Source: a virus
IMG/VR virus record: IMGVR_UViG_3300030382_002436
Coordinates: 1 to 37,020 of that record
DNA: 37,020 nucleotides
Direction: 5' to 3' (one strand)
Shown here: positions 9,901 to 19,275 of the stretch, piece by piece
How the letters are laid out: every line of letters starts with the position of its first letter
Numbering within the stretch: the first letter of the stretch is position 1
Program-made: the position numbers and the translations under genes
Notes under the pieces: model-generated
What the model saw: the letters and a program-made list of their open reading frames with translations, nothing else
The model's database searches: none
What the model was told of the DNA's origin: nothing

Positions 9901-12900
9901 GATAAGACTGTAATGCAGGATTTGTATAATACAGTAACTAAAAATTATGATGTTAAGTATCTTGCCAGAGTAGAATTAATGAAACTTGCTAATATTACAT
10001 CCGTGAATTATGCTGAGTTTAGTACTCGACTATCAGCTTTTGCAAACGCTGGTCATGAGAGTTATGCTTTTAAATGGTTAACTCAGATGGGAGTCTTTAA
10101 ATATACTGGAAAGGATAAGACAGAAATTCAAATTATTGAAGAAAAGTTTAATAAAGAAATAGAAAAGAAAATGCTCGATATAATGAGCAGGCATGGAGTT
10201 TCTGCTAAATATTCAGAAAGAATATATAAAGAACATGAAGAGATTGCTCGTGAAAGTATCATGGCTGAAGAAGATATGATAGATTATAATCCTAGAATGG
10301 ACATGCAGACATTCTTTTCTAGGTACAGAATAGGCAATGAAACTAGTTATGAGGAAATGTCAGATCGTGATTTAAAGAAGATGCAATCAAGTTTTGATGA
10401 TATGATTTATGTAGGAGCTGACCAGGAATCAAGGGTATTGCATATAGATTCTGTGAGGAAAGTTCTTAAAAATATATGGGTAGAGCATAATGGAGAATGG
10501 AAACATCTTGATACACTAGCAGAGCGTGATCAGTATAGACCTCAACTGACACGAGATATGATTGGACTTCTCTGGCAGCAAAGTGCACAAATGAAAGTAA
10601 AAGTAGTCGGATATGAAAGAGGTTCTTTAACGTCAAGAGAAGAGGTAATGAACAAGACAAGGTTTACTGAACTAATGTTGGATGTTGATATTCCGTTTAC
10701 TATTGTTGATCCTACAGCTTTTGTTTATGAAATGGTTGATAATAGGTATATGCGTAGAAGATACTTAAATATGTATGGAGATTCAGGGAATCTTACTAAA
10801 AAGGAAAGGGAGTTTGTAGAATTACATCAAAAGAAATTTGAATCTCTTTTAAAGAACCGAGAGTCTTTTGAGGGAGAACCGACAAGAGGAGAAGATGAAA
10901 CTGAACTAGGATTGCATATTGTGGCTCTTTCTAGGGGCATGTCAACAATAGCAGTCCTTGCAAGAAACCTTCATAAGATTTATAATCCATTTAAAGAATT
11001 TGTTAAGAGGTATGATATTGAGGCAGTAGAGCCTAATGAGACAAAAAAATATAGAAATCTTGTTGAGAAGATTAACGCAGAAGAGGTTCTTACACCTCAA
11101 GAATACTCATATATGTTAAGAAGAATTATGTTTGAAAAGATGCTTGTAGGGTCAGATGGAAATAGAACATTCTTAGAATTTCTTAATGGCGAACGTGTAG
11201 AAAAATTAATGTCAAGATCAAAGTTATTTAATACTAAGAAGTTTGTACGTACAGGTAAACAATTTATTGATGACGCTAGGGTTGCATTACTTGAAACTGC
11301 TATAACAAGTTCTCAGAAAAGAGCTGCTAATGTTTTAAGAAAATATTCACATAAAAATGGGTTTGGTGTAGCAATATGGAATGATGTTGAATATGCTCCT
11401 TTAATAGCTTCTGCTGATGCATGGGCAAAGAAATTAAAGCTTGACTGGAGAGCTAGTGATATAATAGGGGATGCTCATGCTGAAAAGTCTAAATATGATA
11501 GTATTGGGTTTATAAGTAGAGATATGATGACATTGTTACATACACTGCTTGGACATAAGTTTAATTCAACGAATCCTTTGAAGCCTGTTATAACGTCAGG
11601 AGGTCCAGATTCTCCTCTTTTATTAGGGAAAACATTATTTATATACAGTCCAGCAATGAATGCTACGTTTGGCAGGAACAAAAGTGTTGATATTGTAATA
11701 ACAAAGAGTGGATCAAAAGTTTATAATCCTAAAGGAGTTGAAGGAGAAGGACCTGCATGGGATACAAGTATAATTAATAAGGAAATATCTCATTTAATAA
11801 CTGAAAATGGATTACATATAGGTTCTGGTAAGATTAGGAAAATTACACTTGAATCTCTTGGTGTTATGCCAATGAAAGATACATACGAATCATCAGCCTC
11901 TGAAGGCATGAGTGATTATAATTATGCTAGCAATAAAGAGCATGGCAGAATTTTTAAGGAAATGTATGAAACTCAAATGAATACTAATATGGATTGGTTT
12001 GTGAAAGTTGCAAAAGACCCTATTCGTATGCGACAATGGATATTGAGTACTATGGGAGACGAAGGAGTTTCACCTAGTCCTGAATCTGGGGAAGCCATGA
12101 ATCATCTAAGCAATATGCATTTGTTTTCATCTCTTACAAGAGATGCTAATCCAATGAGTTTTAGTGAAAATATTCTTAAAAATAAGATGTACGGAATGTA
12201 TATGCATGGGGTTTTAAACAATAAGCGTTCTGTTATAAATCAATGGACTCAAAAAGAAGTGCAATCTGCAGAGAACTATTCACCAAGATATGGAGGTCAA
12301 GCATATTTTATGCAGGCTCCTGAACATGACCTAAGACCAACTTTAATAAATCGAGATGGTGTAATGCTCGCAAGAGGAGAGGCAATGCTACCTTTTGCAG
12401 ACATGGAAACTAGAATAGCCGATTTGGTATCAACTCATGGGATGGAGTTTAGATTTGTAAAAGGGACTGAAATTTTAAAACCTGAGGATGCTCTTGGTTC
12501 TGATATTATAACTGTAAAAGGGAAAAAGAAAACTGTTTCAAAATGGCAACTATTTTTGGATGGTGATGGGACTTTAGGTACTTTATTTAAAAGTATTGAG
12601 CTTGGAAAAAAGAATAATTTATATGATAAAGATTTACAAATAGGTGTTATTGTTAAAAGATTCCCACGAACAAGACCTAATGATATGTCAGTACTTGCTT
12701 TAAAAGGTTTTTTAGCAGAAGAATATGGAAGAGCTATTGCAGTTAATAGCTTAGATGTTGCAAATGTTTATGAGGGTGACTACGATGCTGATAAAGCAGA
12801 TTATTTATTTGCAGCTAAAAAATCATTTTATGCTCACGTAGAAAGAGCGTCTCAATTTTTAGTACAAGGAATAGATGTTGAAAAACTGCAAACTCGAAAT

Positions 12901-15465
12901 AGATTTGTTTTTAATGGGGCTCCCGCTACAGAAGATGCAGCAATCAGAAAAATGATAGCTGATGATAATGTTTGGAAACAGTCAATAGGAATTGTTCAAA
13001 AGATTCCACGTAAACTTAGTTTTTTAAGTCATCTTGGTTCCGTTGAAGCTAAACCTAATTTAGACCCATACGTTAGGGATTATATAAGAGATGTAAAGGG
13101 AGAATCGTTTGTTCCTAGGTCATTACTTAGAGGAGAAGGTAAGGATGGTCCTTATAAAATTATTATGGACTTTAATAATCTCGATTTTTATACAAGATCA
13201 GCTCTTGAGACTCAGTATATAATTGATGGTAAAGGAGATTTAAATAAGGATATTGCATCAAGCATTAGGCATTGGGGTGATACGTTTCTTTTTCCTAAAA
13301 TAGAAGATTCAAAGTCATCATCAGAAATAGAAAAGATAGGCGTGGGATTTGTCAATGATATGAGAGTAAAAGGTAACAGTTTTGAAAAAAGAGTTAGGAT
13401 TTTTAGAAGAATTGAGATGAATGAAGAGGGTAATTTTGTTGAAAAAGAGCTATCATCTCTTGACAAAGCAATGATAAAAGAACTTATGTCTGAATATGGA
13501 AATTTTTTAAACTCCACAGGCAAAGAGAATTTTGGGAAAGCTGGTGAAAAGAACAGGGCAACATTTGATGGAGTAATGTCTGGTTCTCATAAATTTTTTA
13601 CATTTAATGAAAATATTAAAGATGGTCTTTATTATAGATTGAGAAATAGAAGAATTGATCCTTCAATTGAAAAAAGTAAGAAGTGGTCTGAAGATAAAGA
13701 GTTTAAGAAACTTTTTGGAGTTAAGGAACAGCCGAAATATAAAGATAAGTCTGGTAAAGAGGTAAGATGGTGGAAGTCAGAGGAATCTCCAATAGAAGAG
13801 TCAGTTTTTCAAAATGCGAAAGAAATTGCAGTCGGTAAGAGAGGTTCTGTTCTCGAAAGAATGCTATACAGAATGTATGATGCCGATCCATTTGAACAAA
13901 TTCATCTTAAAGGATTAACTGGTGAAGTTAGGGGGATAATGAATGATTGGTATAATCAGATAGTAGAAGGCACATATGGTGATTATGGAAATGCTACTAA
14001 AATTTTACGTGAAAAGGTAACAACAGCAGCGTTTAAGATTAATGATGCAATAGATACTATTGCCTCAATGCAGAAGCAGGTAATGCTGATTCAACATAAT
14101 AGTAGTATTCCATATAAGATTAAAGCTCAAAAAATAGATGATGCTAATAAAGTTATTAAAGAGATGCTATCTAAAATTGAACCGATGATTCCTAAGAGTT
14201 ATTGGAAATCAAGGAGAGCAAAAGAGTTATTTAAAGCTAAAGTAAAATTTGTTTCAGTTGAAGAAAAGAACCTTATTGAGGGTGCTATACATTATGCATC
14301 TATAAATAATTTAAGACAGGCTCTTGGTGGTAGTCCTACTTTTGGATTAAATACTGATGCAATAGCACTTTTAAAAGAAATAAAACACGTACGAAAACTT
14401 TTTTATGGGAATTTTGATAGCCTGAAAGATGTTTTAAAATATAAAGACACTACAGTCCTTAGTGAGGAGATGCAAGAGTTTTTATCAAAAATGCCAGAGT
14501 TATCTACTGTTCATGATATTGAAAATAGTTTGCTTTTAAAAGGGTATAATGCGCATCATATTAAATTTATATATGCATTTATGGACCCTGGAGCTGATCC
14601 AACATCTATTGGAGTTTTCGATAATCAAGTAGTCCCAGTCCCTTTTCAGGCTTCTAAGAGATATAGTAGAGGAATTAAATTTTTAACACAAATGATGACT
14701 GGTTTTGATAAAGAGGCATCTCCTGTTGCAAGGGAGCAGTGGGTTAAAGAAAAAGGGAGTGTAGCTGAGTCAGCGTTGAAAATGCTTCAAACAGTCGAGG
14801 GTGATTGGCGTAGATTCTATACTAGAAAAATTGATCAGAGAGGTATATCGGAAACAATTGCAAATATAGGAGCTCCTGAGGTAGGAGACCTTGCATTAAG
14901 TCATGTAAAGATGCCTGATTTTCATAGAGATTTTACTAAAACATTTACAAGTTTCAGCAGGATTGATTGGAGAAGGGATACTGATAGAATTGGAATTGGA
15001 TCAGGATTGATGAATGACCATCTAATACAGTTTTATTCTGATATTATGAATTTAGCTGGGAAAGGTGATGACTTTACATCGTATTTACAGAGAATGAATG
15101 CTTTACAGTCTGATATGATGAGTAACAGGACAATGCATCCTATTAAATATCTTTCAATAAGGTCTCTTATGGATAAAGAAGTAAGGGAAATCGCAGAAAG
15201 AGTTCTTACAGGAGGGTTGGTAGATAAGAATAATACATATGTAAAGAATATTATTAATAATCCTGTCTATGCAATTATGGGAGGGGTAGGTCACTATAAA
15301 GGATTAAGTCTTGAGAAGCGTAATTTTCTTGACAGGAATGAATTGAAAGATATTATAAGAATGAATGAGAATCTTAAAGGGTATGATAAAGATTTAAATG
15401 TGAAGTCTTCATCATCTAAAAAACAAATTAGAGAAGCAATAGCAAAATGTTTAGAAGGTAAATAA
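6919..15465 (+). CDS. Giant virion protein, candidate virion-packaged DNA-directed RNA polymerase (DxDxD type)
   Basis: The product has 2848 residues. The N-terminus has a WSFADTYAFGVPGAF segment and a hydrophobic helix at ~95-125, as seen in large ejected virion proteins. The key feature is EGDYDADKADY at residues 1952-1962. The three aspartates D1954, D1956 and D1958 match the DxDxD metal-binding loop of two-barrel RNA polymerases (NADFDGD in bacterial beta-prime). About 40 residues before it lies VKRFP (R1914, P1916), matching the R-x-P strand of beta-prime, which precedes its DFDGD by about 35. Upstream, LNNKR (K1769) could supply the first-barrel lysine. Crass-like phage phi14:2 packages a 2180-residue RNA polymerase with this motif. 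No T7/N4-type motif C (HDS) was seen. The remaining ~2000 residues are unassigned. The start follows the previous stop by two bases with no SD, which suggests coupled re-initiation. Confidence 0.65.
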   Translation: MADNLTLQFKEELEERARKSSSQSVFTPTAPSGTQGGGSMWEALQRPEADDGMRKEGALNALGAGLWSFADTYAFGVPGAFVEEEKFIDFEDPLAKWTSAFGGFIGFVAGAPMKIGAKVVAKVAQPFIKKAGRRSIDSVVREMKTIGVDQKLGRSTIREATTGYRTLALKSGVDKRLRGEKFTEAAEDYLSAFLDKARIGESALTMGQKVSVSKMFGNAIKTRPINDFKGLMALRGVDSRFQRVIGHALNDAVMFGAIDTIFEGVSTIEDHEFDWTAPLWGVANGIAFSQLSWLNPSGKRAKWNVDFKLGLKAAFSKDIYTRMGKTELAASAKFMGESYFHNGAKTGSRKILFKGEEKTVNLLADDLLQEIKQYFPKAKPEDVLKSFLNKERVKWGKDMMKWSTIEEADALRENWMRMIAGGLLFNAHSFVDMYMHGYEPDVSDILPHFLIGAYVQRKSNPSKFDMNDAKMTRMRQNMMILGFHPDQLADIPTFMYKNTRFKNFFNDPKNKSILDLMESEGLISDSYEAVSEKSPPGEKTLGIPENINPLFENLYREMIGRQGFPKTFGAITVKTQNKILKEFRKIHGDVTEVEASEIFEKSYDESTENFDREFINTLIKIKDAAVNNEPDMDMTYNPGNPSKSKMPAYVGIDEAIINKARKGELKFLKDPKDRRKTLKGEEAVEELKNKIEGLNKIILMTNSLNQTTPLPGGEQRTIKTEAFTESMYKEMKIAESKINSLFPDKSQLAAPFTFSEYWNDYNRILLDNHTKKFSKGIQKVFKQDYVEKDKLATKLFNAGVLHRTGEGEPNRLIDSVMKIKITGTEDAERIAEALRVIHRALNLQTNSGGYHVIEDTLFKKGGKEVSIDDVDALNTFLSERTGGALDLKTINDRLHHKIADFILKDAIEGSGLRTDQADVFFNLAGTGFARFESAVKGKAGGFQIRLVDEKTLPTSADENASLKESAIEYNKYVRTMIQDSKGLVAEWGDPIQRVDKTVMQDLYNTVTKNYDVKYLARVELMKLANITSVNYAEFSTRLSAFANAGHESYAFKWLTQMGVFKYTGKDKTEIQIIEEKFNKEIEKKMLDIMSRHGVSAKYSERIYKEHEEIARESIMAEEDMIDYNPRMDMQTFFSRYRIGNETSYEEMSDRDLKKMQSSFDDMIYVGADQESRVLHIDSVRKVLKNIWVEHNGEWKHLDTLAERDQYRPQLTRDMIGLLWQQSAQMKVKVVGYERGSLTSREEVMNKTRFTELMLDVDIPFTIVDPTAFVYEMVDNRYMRRRYLNMYGDSGNLTKKEREFVELHQKKFESLLKNRESFEGEPTRGEDETELGLHIVALSRGMSTIAVLARNLHKIYNPFKEFVKRYDIEAVEPNETKKYRNLVEKINAEEVLTPQEYSYMLRRIMFEKMLVGSDGNRTFLEFLNGERVEKLMSRSKLFNTKKFVRTGKQFIDDARVALLETAITSSQKRAANVLRKYSHKNGFGVAIWNDVEYAPLIASADAWAKKLKLDWRASDIIGDAHAEKSKYDSIGFISRDMMTLLHTLLGHKFNSTNPLKPVITSGGPDSPLLLGKTLFIYSPAMNATFGRNKSVDIVITKSGSKVYNPKGVEGEGPAWDTSIINKEISHLITENGLHIGSGKIRKITLESLGVMPMKDTYESSASEGMSDYNYASNKEHGRIFKEMYETQMNTNMDWFVKVAKDPIRMRQWILSTMGDEGVSPSPESGEAMNHLSNMHLFSSLTRDANPMSFSENILKNKMYGMYMHGVLNNKRSVINQWTQKEVQSAENYSPRYGGQAYFMQAPEHDLRPTLINRDGVMLARGEAMLPFADMETRIADLVSTHGMEFRFVKGTEILKPEDALGSDIITVKGKKKTVSKWQLFLDGDGTLGTLFKSIELGKKNNLYDKDLQIGVIVKRFPRTRPNDMSVLALKGFLAEEYGRAIAVNSLDVANVYEGDYDADKADYLFAAKKSFYAHVERASQFLVQGIDVEKLQTRNRFVFNGAPATEDAAIRKMIADDNVWKQSIGIVQKIPRKLSFLSHLGSVEAKPNLDPYVRDYIRDVKGESFVPRSLLRGEGKDGPYKIIMDFNNLDFYTRSALETQYIIDGKGDLNKDIASSIRHWGDTFLFPKIEDSKSSSEIEKIGVGFVNDMRVKGNSFEKRVRIFRRIEMNEEGNFVEKELSSLDKAMIKELMSEYGNFLNSTGKENFGKAGEKNRATFDGVMSGSHKFFTFNENIKDGLYYRLRNRRIDPSIEKSKKWSEDKEFKKLFGVKEQPKYKDKSGKEVRWWKSEESPIEESVFQNAKEIAVGKRGSVLERMLYRMYDADPFEQIHLKGLTGEVRGIMNDWYNQIVEGTYGDYGNATKILREKVTTAAFKINDAIDTIASMQKQVMLIQHNSSIPYKIKAQKIDDANKVIKEMLSKIEPMIPKSYWKSRRAKELFKAKVKFVSVEEKNLIEGAIHYASINNLRQALGGSPTFGLNTDAIALLKEIKHVRKLFYGNFDSLKDVLKYKDTTVLSEEMQEFLSKMPELSTVHDIENSLLLKGYNAHHIKFIYAFMDPGADPTSIGVFDNQVVPVPFQASKRYSRGIKFLTQMMTGFDKEASPVAREQWVKEKGSVAESALKMLQTVEGDWRRFYTRKIDQRGISETIANIGAPEVGDLALSHVKMPDFHRDFTKTFTSFSRIDWRRDTDRIGIGSGLMNDHLIQFYSDIMNLAGKGDDFTSYLQRMNALQSDMMSNRTMHPIKYLSIRSLMDKEVREIAERVLTGGLVDKNNTYVKNIINNPVYAIMGGVGHYKGLSLEKRNFLDRNELKDIIRMNENLKGYDKDLNVKSSSSKKQIREAIAKCLEGK

Positions 15466-15467
15466 TA

Positions 15468-18400
15468 ATGGCAATAATTGATTGTAGCATTGACAAAAAG
15501 AATTATGTTGAAATAGCAAAATCTATTGACGAATGGGCAAGCAAACAATCTAATAGAGGTATGTTTAAAGACCCATGGGAAGCTGGTCTTAGGTTAGTTG
15601 AGACTGAATTTATGTTTGATTTTGAATCTGCCCAGAATATTCCAATTACTGATGGTCAAGTAGGTTCTTTTAAATCAAGACTAAGGGAACTTACAAGGTC
15701 TGTTGAGAGAGGGACAATAGATAGTGACTTTGCTAAATTCTTCTGGCAGACATCACATTATGGGAAGAAAGACCCTGTTATTGGTAGGCTGTTAAATACA
15801 ATGCAAAGGTCTAGCCATACATTTAGATATAATGAGCACAGAGATAGGTCATTATCATCGGCTATGTTTGAGGATTTAAAGGGTGAATCTTTATCAAGGG
15901 GGCTTCAGACTAGACTTGGATTGAAAAATGCTGATAAAGAGATGAGAAAGCTTGATGAAGAATGGCAACAAGAATTTACTAATTGGAAGAATGGAGTAAA
16001 AGGAGCAGAAGATAAGATTCAAGATGTTGATTCAAGGATTGAAGAATTAGTAAAGAGTACTCATTTGCAAGTTTATGAAGACATGATTACAATGATTGAA
16101 GGCAAAGGTAAAATGAGAGATGGTAAGATGATATGGGAATCTGGACTTCCTAAGATTGTACAGGAGAAATATAAAACAATGACTCCAGAAAAACAATTAG
16201 AAGTTGACGAAGGAAAGAGAATTGTTCCTATAACAGAGACTGACTTAACTGCTTTAAGAACACAAGATGGCAAGAAAGTATCTCCTCGTATGTACGATGC
16301 TATTGTAAAGTATAAAAATTTAATGGATAACCTTAATAAAACATTAAGATATTCTGTAGATACTAGGATTAAAAGTATTATTAAAAGAAATAAGATTAAT
16401 GATAATGAACAAACAAGTGCACAATTAGAAGAGATTAGAAAGAAGATGCAAGATTTATTCATGCCGAAGTATGAACAAGGATTTTTTCCTCATTATACTA
16501 GGGATTTGAATATTGATATACTTGGAGGTGCTCCAGATGCTAAAGGACTTCAGAGTGGCATAGGGAAATACTTTGAAGAAATGCAATCTGCTGTTAATCC
16601 TTATGAGAAAACTAAGGTTAAACGTACAATTCAAGATATAGCAAATGATATGAATCTTTATATTTCAGGGCATGCACAAAGAAGAGCAGAAGTTACGGAA
16701 ACAGGAGAGGCTTCATACGGGTACAGTCGTGATTTCTTCAATACTATAAATAATTATATATTTGATATTAATAGATTTAATTATATCTCTTTTATGGATT
16801 CACATATGCTAGACGGATTGTCATCTGTTGAGAAAATATACAATACTGAAGGTCATGCTAAAGGCTATGCAGAATCACTTACTAATTATATTAGAGACTT
16901 GCATTTAGCTTCTAATGGAGATTCTAGTATAGAGCCTGCTACAAGAAACTTTATGCGTACCATATTAGGATTTGAGTTTATCAGTAAGTTGGGTATTAAT
17001 CCTAGAGGTGCAGCTAGAAACTTTACACAGAGAGCTTTAGATTATATAGAGTGGGGTCCAGTCCAAGTTAAAAGGATGAAAAAACAGTTAGATACAATTG
17101 ATTTAGGTGGTGATGCTGAATCATATGTAACAACTTCACTTAAAAAAGCAGGTCTATTATATGATGAAATATCCACACAACTACTTGAGAGTCAGCTACA
17201 GGCTCCTGGATCGGTGTTTAAGGTCGTTAATTGGAACGAGGCAGAGGGTAAATTTGAATTTAATAAAACACCTCGCATGGAGAAGGTTGCTAACGCTGTG
17301 TCGTGGGCTGCTGGTAAATCAAGCTTATTGCATAGAATGGCTGAAAACTCTAATAGAAAACATACTTTTAAACTTGGGTTTGCTCAGATGCATGGATGGT
17401 TATATAATCCCGAATACAGGGCAAAACTTAGAGATAGAGAAATTGAGAAAAGAAAAGAGAAGGGAAATGATAATCCTGTAACTGAAAAATTTATTAATAA
17501 TATAATAGCTGCTAAATCAAGAAATTATGCTATTAACATGGTAGTATTAAATCATTTTGATTATGCTGACTATGCAAAGAGCAAAGCATTAAGATCAAAA
17601 GCTGGAAGGTTTTTAGGTCAATTCCAACATTATAGCTTTGAATTCTTTGAACGTAATTTAAGGATATTAAGGGAAGCTAAGCATGATGTTATAGCAGGGA
17701 ACCTTCTTCCTAATGGTGATGCTAGGGGTCTTCAGAAAGCATATAGAATGGGATTAGTATATTTCATGGCTCCTGTAATTGCAAGTGCATTGACTGGTGT
17801 AAATTTCTCAAATCTACTAGAACATGATTCAGCTGAGAGAGTTAAGCAGCTTGCTACATTATTAACAGGCGATGAAGAAGATATTAAGACTGCCTTTTAT
17901 GGGAAAGGACCTATCATATCTACATTTGGAGGACCTATTACATCTGACTTAATTGATATAGGTATGATGTTAGATTTAATAGACTTAGATGAAGATTCGT
18001 TAATGACTCTAATAACTGGAATGGAAAAATATGATCCATCAGTACAGTCTACTGAACTTAGCAAGAGATTAAGGATCATTAATACATTTTTAGGAAGAGC
18101 TACTGAAAGACATATTCCTCAACTTACTAAAGGTAGAATTGGATGGGCTGTTCAACAGGAATTTGGATTATATCCTACTAAGGAAGCTCGCCAGAAACAA
18201 AAGAAATATAAGAAAGCTAGAAAAGAATTACTTCCATCTGATATTGAATCTGCATTAGCAGCTCTTGAATCAGGGAAAGGTGTACGTTCATTTGCTAAAG
18301 GTGGTCAATTTATAACTAAAGGTCCAGAGACTATTGTAGTAGGTGATAATCCTTCAGGTAGAGAAAGGGTAACTGTTGAACCATTAGGTAAAATACCTAA

Positions 18401-18548
18401 GAGTAAAGGACCTGCTAAATATAATAAATTTGATATGAAAAATCTAGATTCAGCTTTATCTGAACTTGCTGAAACTAAGAAACGAGAAGATAAAGAGTTT
18501 GTCCCTGGTAGAAAAATGACTTTATCTGATAATGATGAATATGCATAG
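15468..18548 (+). CDS. Large internal/ejection virion protein with tape-measure-like C-terminal motif
   Basis: The product has 1026 residues. It is helix-rich with coiled-coil stretches (residues ~150-200 and ~290-330). A conserved-looking block LGINPRGAARNFTQRALDYI lies near residue 507, and a hydrophobic region YFMAPVIASALTGV near 765-778. Residues ~940-966 read FAKGGQFITKGPETIVVGDN and continue SGRERVTVEPL. That GG...GP..(I/V)VGDN-x-x-GRE-x-V pattern is typical of the tail end of phage tape-measure and related proteins. It is separated from the giant polymerase-like gene by two bases, with GAAGGTAA as SD. It may assist injection or delivery of the giant protein. The stop lies inside the convergent hairpin. 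Confidence 0.6.
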   Translation: MAIIDCSIDKKNYVEIAKSIDEWASKQSNRGMFKDPWEAGLRLVETEFMFDFESAQNIPITDGQVGSFKSRLRELTRSVERGTIDSDFAKFFWQTSHYGKKDPVIGRLLNTMQRSSHTFRYNEHRDRSLSSAMFEDLKGESLSRGLQTRLGLKNADKEMRKLDEEWQQEFTNWKNGVKGAEDKIQDVDSRIEELVKSTHLQVYEDMITMIEGKGKMRDGKMIWESGLPKIVQEKYKTMTPEKQLEVDEGKRIVPITETDLTALRTQDGKKVSPRMYDAIVKYKNLMDNLNKTLRYSVDTRIKSIIKRNKINDNEQTSAQLEEIRKKMQDLFMPKYEQGFFPHYTRDLNIDILGGAPDAKGLQSGIGKYFEEMQSAVNPYEKTKVKRTIQDIANDMNLYISGHAQRRAEVTETGEASYGYSRDFFNTINNYIFDINRFNYISFMDSHMLDGLSSVEKIYNTEGHAKGYAESLTNYIRDLHLASNGDSSIEPATRNFMRTILGFEFISKLGINPRGAARNFTQRALDYIEWGPVQVKRMKKQLDTIDLGGDAESYVTTSLKKAGLLYDEISTQLLESQLQAPGSVFKVVNWNEAEGKFEFNKTPRMEKVANAVSWAAGKSSLLHRMAENSNRKHTFKLGFAQMHGWLYNPEYRAKLRDREIEKRKEKGNDNPVTEKFINNIIAAKSRNYAINMVVLNHFDYADYAKSKALRSKAGRFLGQFQHYSFEFFERNLRILREAKHDVIAGNLLPNGDARGLQKAYRMGLVYFMAPVIASALTGVNFSNLLEHDSAERVKQLATLLTGDEEDIKTAFYGKGPIISTFGGPITSDLIDIGMMLDLIDLDEDSLMTLITGMEKYDPSVQSTELSKRLRIINTFLGRATERHIPQLTKGRIGWAVQQEFGLYPTKEARQKQKKYKKARKELLPSDIESALAALESGKGVRSFAKGGQFITKGPETIVVGDNPSGRERVTVEPLGKIPKSKGPAKYNKFDMKNLDSALSELAETKKREDKEFVPGRKMTLSDNDEYA

Positions 18549-18583
18549 TAACTGAGGAAGTTTATTTTCCCCAGCTACTATGC
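18543..18583. terminator. Bidirectional hairpin between convergent operons
   Basis: The arms 18543-18557 and 18569-18583 pair as 8 bp, mismatch, 3 bp, mismatch, 2 bp around an AT-rich loop. It lies at the only convergent junction in the window. It contains the TAG stop of the 1026-residue gene in its 5' arm and ends 17 bases from the stop of the opposing gene. There is no strong U tract after the + strand hairpin, so efficiency is uncertain, but the position argues for transcription insulation in both directions. Confidence 0.6.
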
Positions 18584-18599
18584 TTCAGCACAGGAGTAA

Positions 18600-18794
18600 C
18601 TATGCAAAATTTATATTGTTTGATTTTAATATAGGTATTGCTGTTTCGCAGAGTTTTTTTAGTTCATTTGTAACTAATAGTAAATAATGTGTTTTATCTT
18701 TTTTATTGCTAGAATGTAGCATATCTAATACTTTTACATTTGCTTTTAAAGTGTCTATTAATATATCTATTTCTTGATCATCCCTCTTATGCAC
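18600..18794 (-). CDS. Small hypothetical protein, last gene of the leftward operon
   Basis: This 64-residue helical, Lys/Asp-rich protein has no motif I recognise. The longer frame could begin at ATGs at 18833 or 18824 inside the RuvC gene, but a GTG at 18794 follows a perfect AAGGAG with a 7-base spacer. That AAGGAG is formed by the last codons of the RuvC-like gene. The GTG start makes the two genes nearly abut instead of overlapping by 26-35 bases. Confidence 0.6.
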   Translation of the reverse strand: MHKRDDQEIDILIDTLKANVKVLDMLHSSNKKDKTHYLLLVTNELKKLCETAIPILKSNNINFA

Positions 18795-18798
18795 TGAT

Positions 18799-19275
18799 TT
18801 ACTCCTTTTCTTTTTGTTGTTCATGAACTCCATACATTGCTATTAATATAGCATCTGAATTATATAATGTTACTCTTTTATCTGTATATTTAGTTGCCAG
18901 TTCTTTTAGTTTTCTTTTACGTTCAGTTTTATTTTTAGGAAGTTTAAATTTAAATTTTTCTTGAAAGTGTTTCATCCATTTTTGTGGAGATACTAATATA
19001 GTTTCAATATTATATGCTCCTAGTATTCCTAACCATTTACCATAGTTAGCTCCAAACTTAAATGCTGATGATCTGGCATCAGTTGGGAAAGCATGAACCT
19101 GTTCGATATATGCTACTATACCATCATTTTCTAATACCCAGCTAGTAGTTTTAGAGCTGTTAACGATACTAGCCATTTTTAATACATCTTTAGGGCATTT
19201 ATATATGTCTTGAATACCTTTGTTCCATATTGCGATGCCACCTGATGCTCCAGGATCAATTGCTATAATTACCAA
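18799..19275 (-). CDS. ruvC: RuvC-like Holliday junction resolvase
   Basis: The protein has 158 residues and an RNase H-like fold signature: IAIDPGASGG with D7, IEQVH with E58, and a C-terminal NSDA with D141, giving the acidic metal-binding triad of RuvC-type nucleases. FKFGANYGKWLGI and VSPQKWMKHF fit the phage branch of the family. It would cut four-way junctions made during recombination-dependent replication or before packaging. The only start that keeps the first beta strand is a TTG at 19275, overlapping the stop of the upstream cysteine-rich gene, with GGAG upstream. It sits two genes downstream of the helicase. Confidence 0.85.
   Translation of the reverse strand: MVIIAIDPGASGGIAIWNKGIQDIYKCPKDVLKMASIVNSSKTTSWVLENDGIVAYIEQVHAFPTDARSSAFKFGANYGKWLGILGAYNIETILVSPQKWMKHFQEKFKFKLPKNKTERKRKLKELATKYTDKRVTLYNSDAILIAMYGVHEQQKEKE

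Noticed and set aside
6919-15465. N4/T7-type single-subunit RNA polymerase
   Set aside because: I saw no motif C HDS nor the motif B R-x3-K-x6-FYG pattern; the DYDAD context fits the two-barrel superfamily instead.
17161-17481. 106-residue + strand frame inside the 1026-residue gene
   Set aside because: Out-of-frame shadow of the large gene, without SD or recognisable motif.
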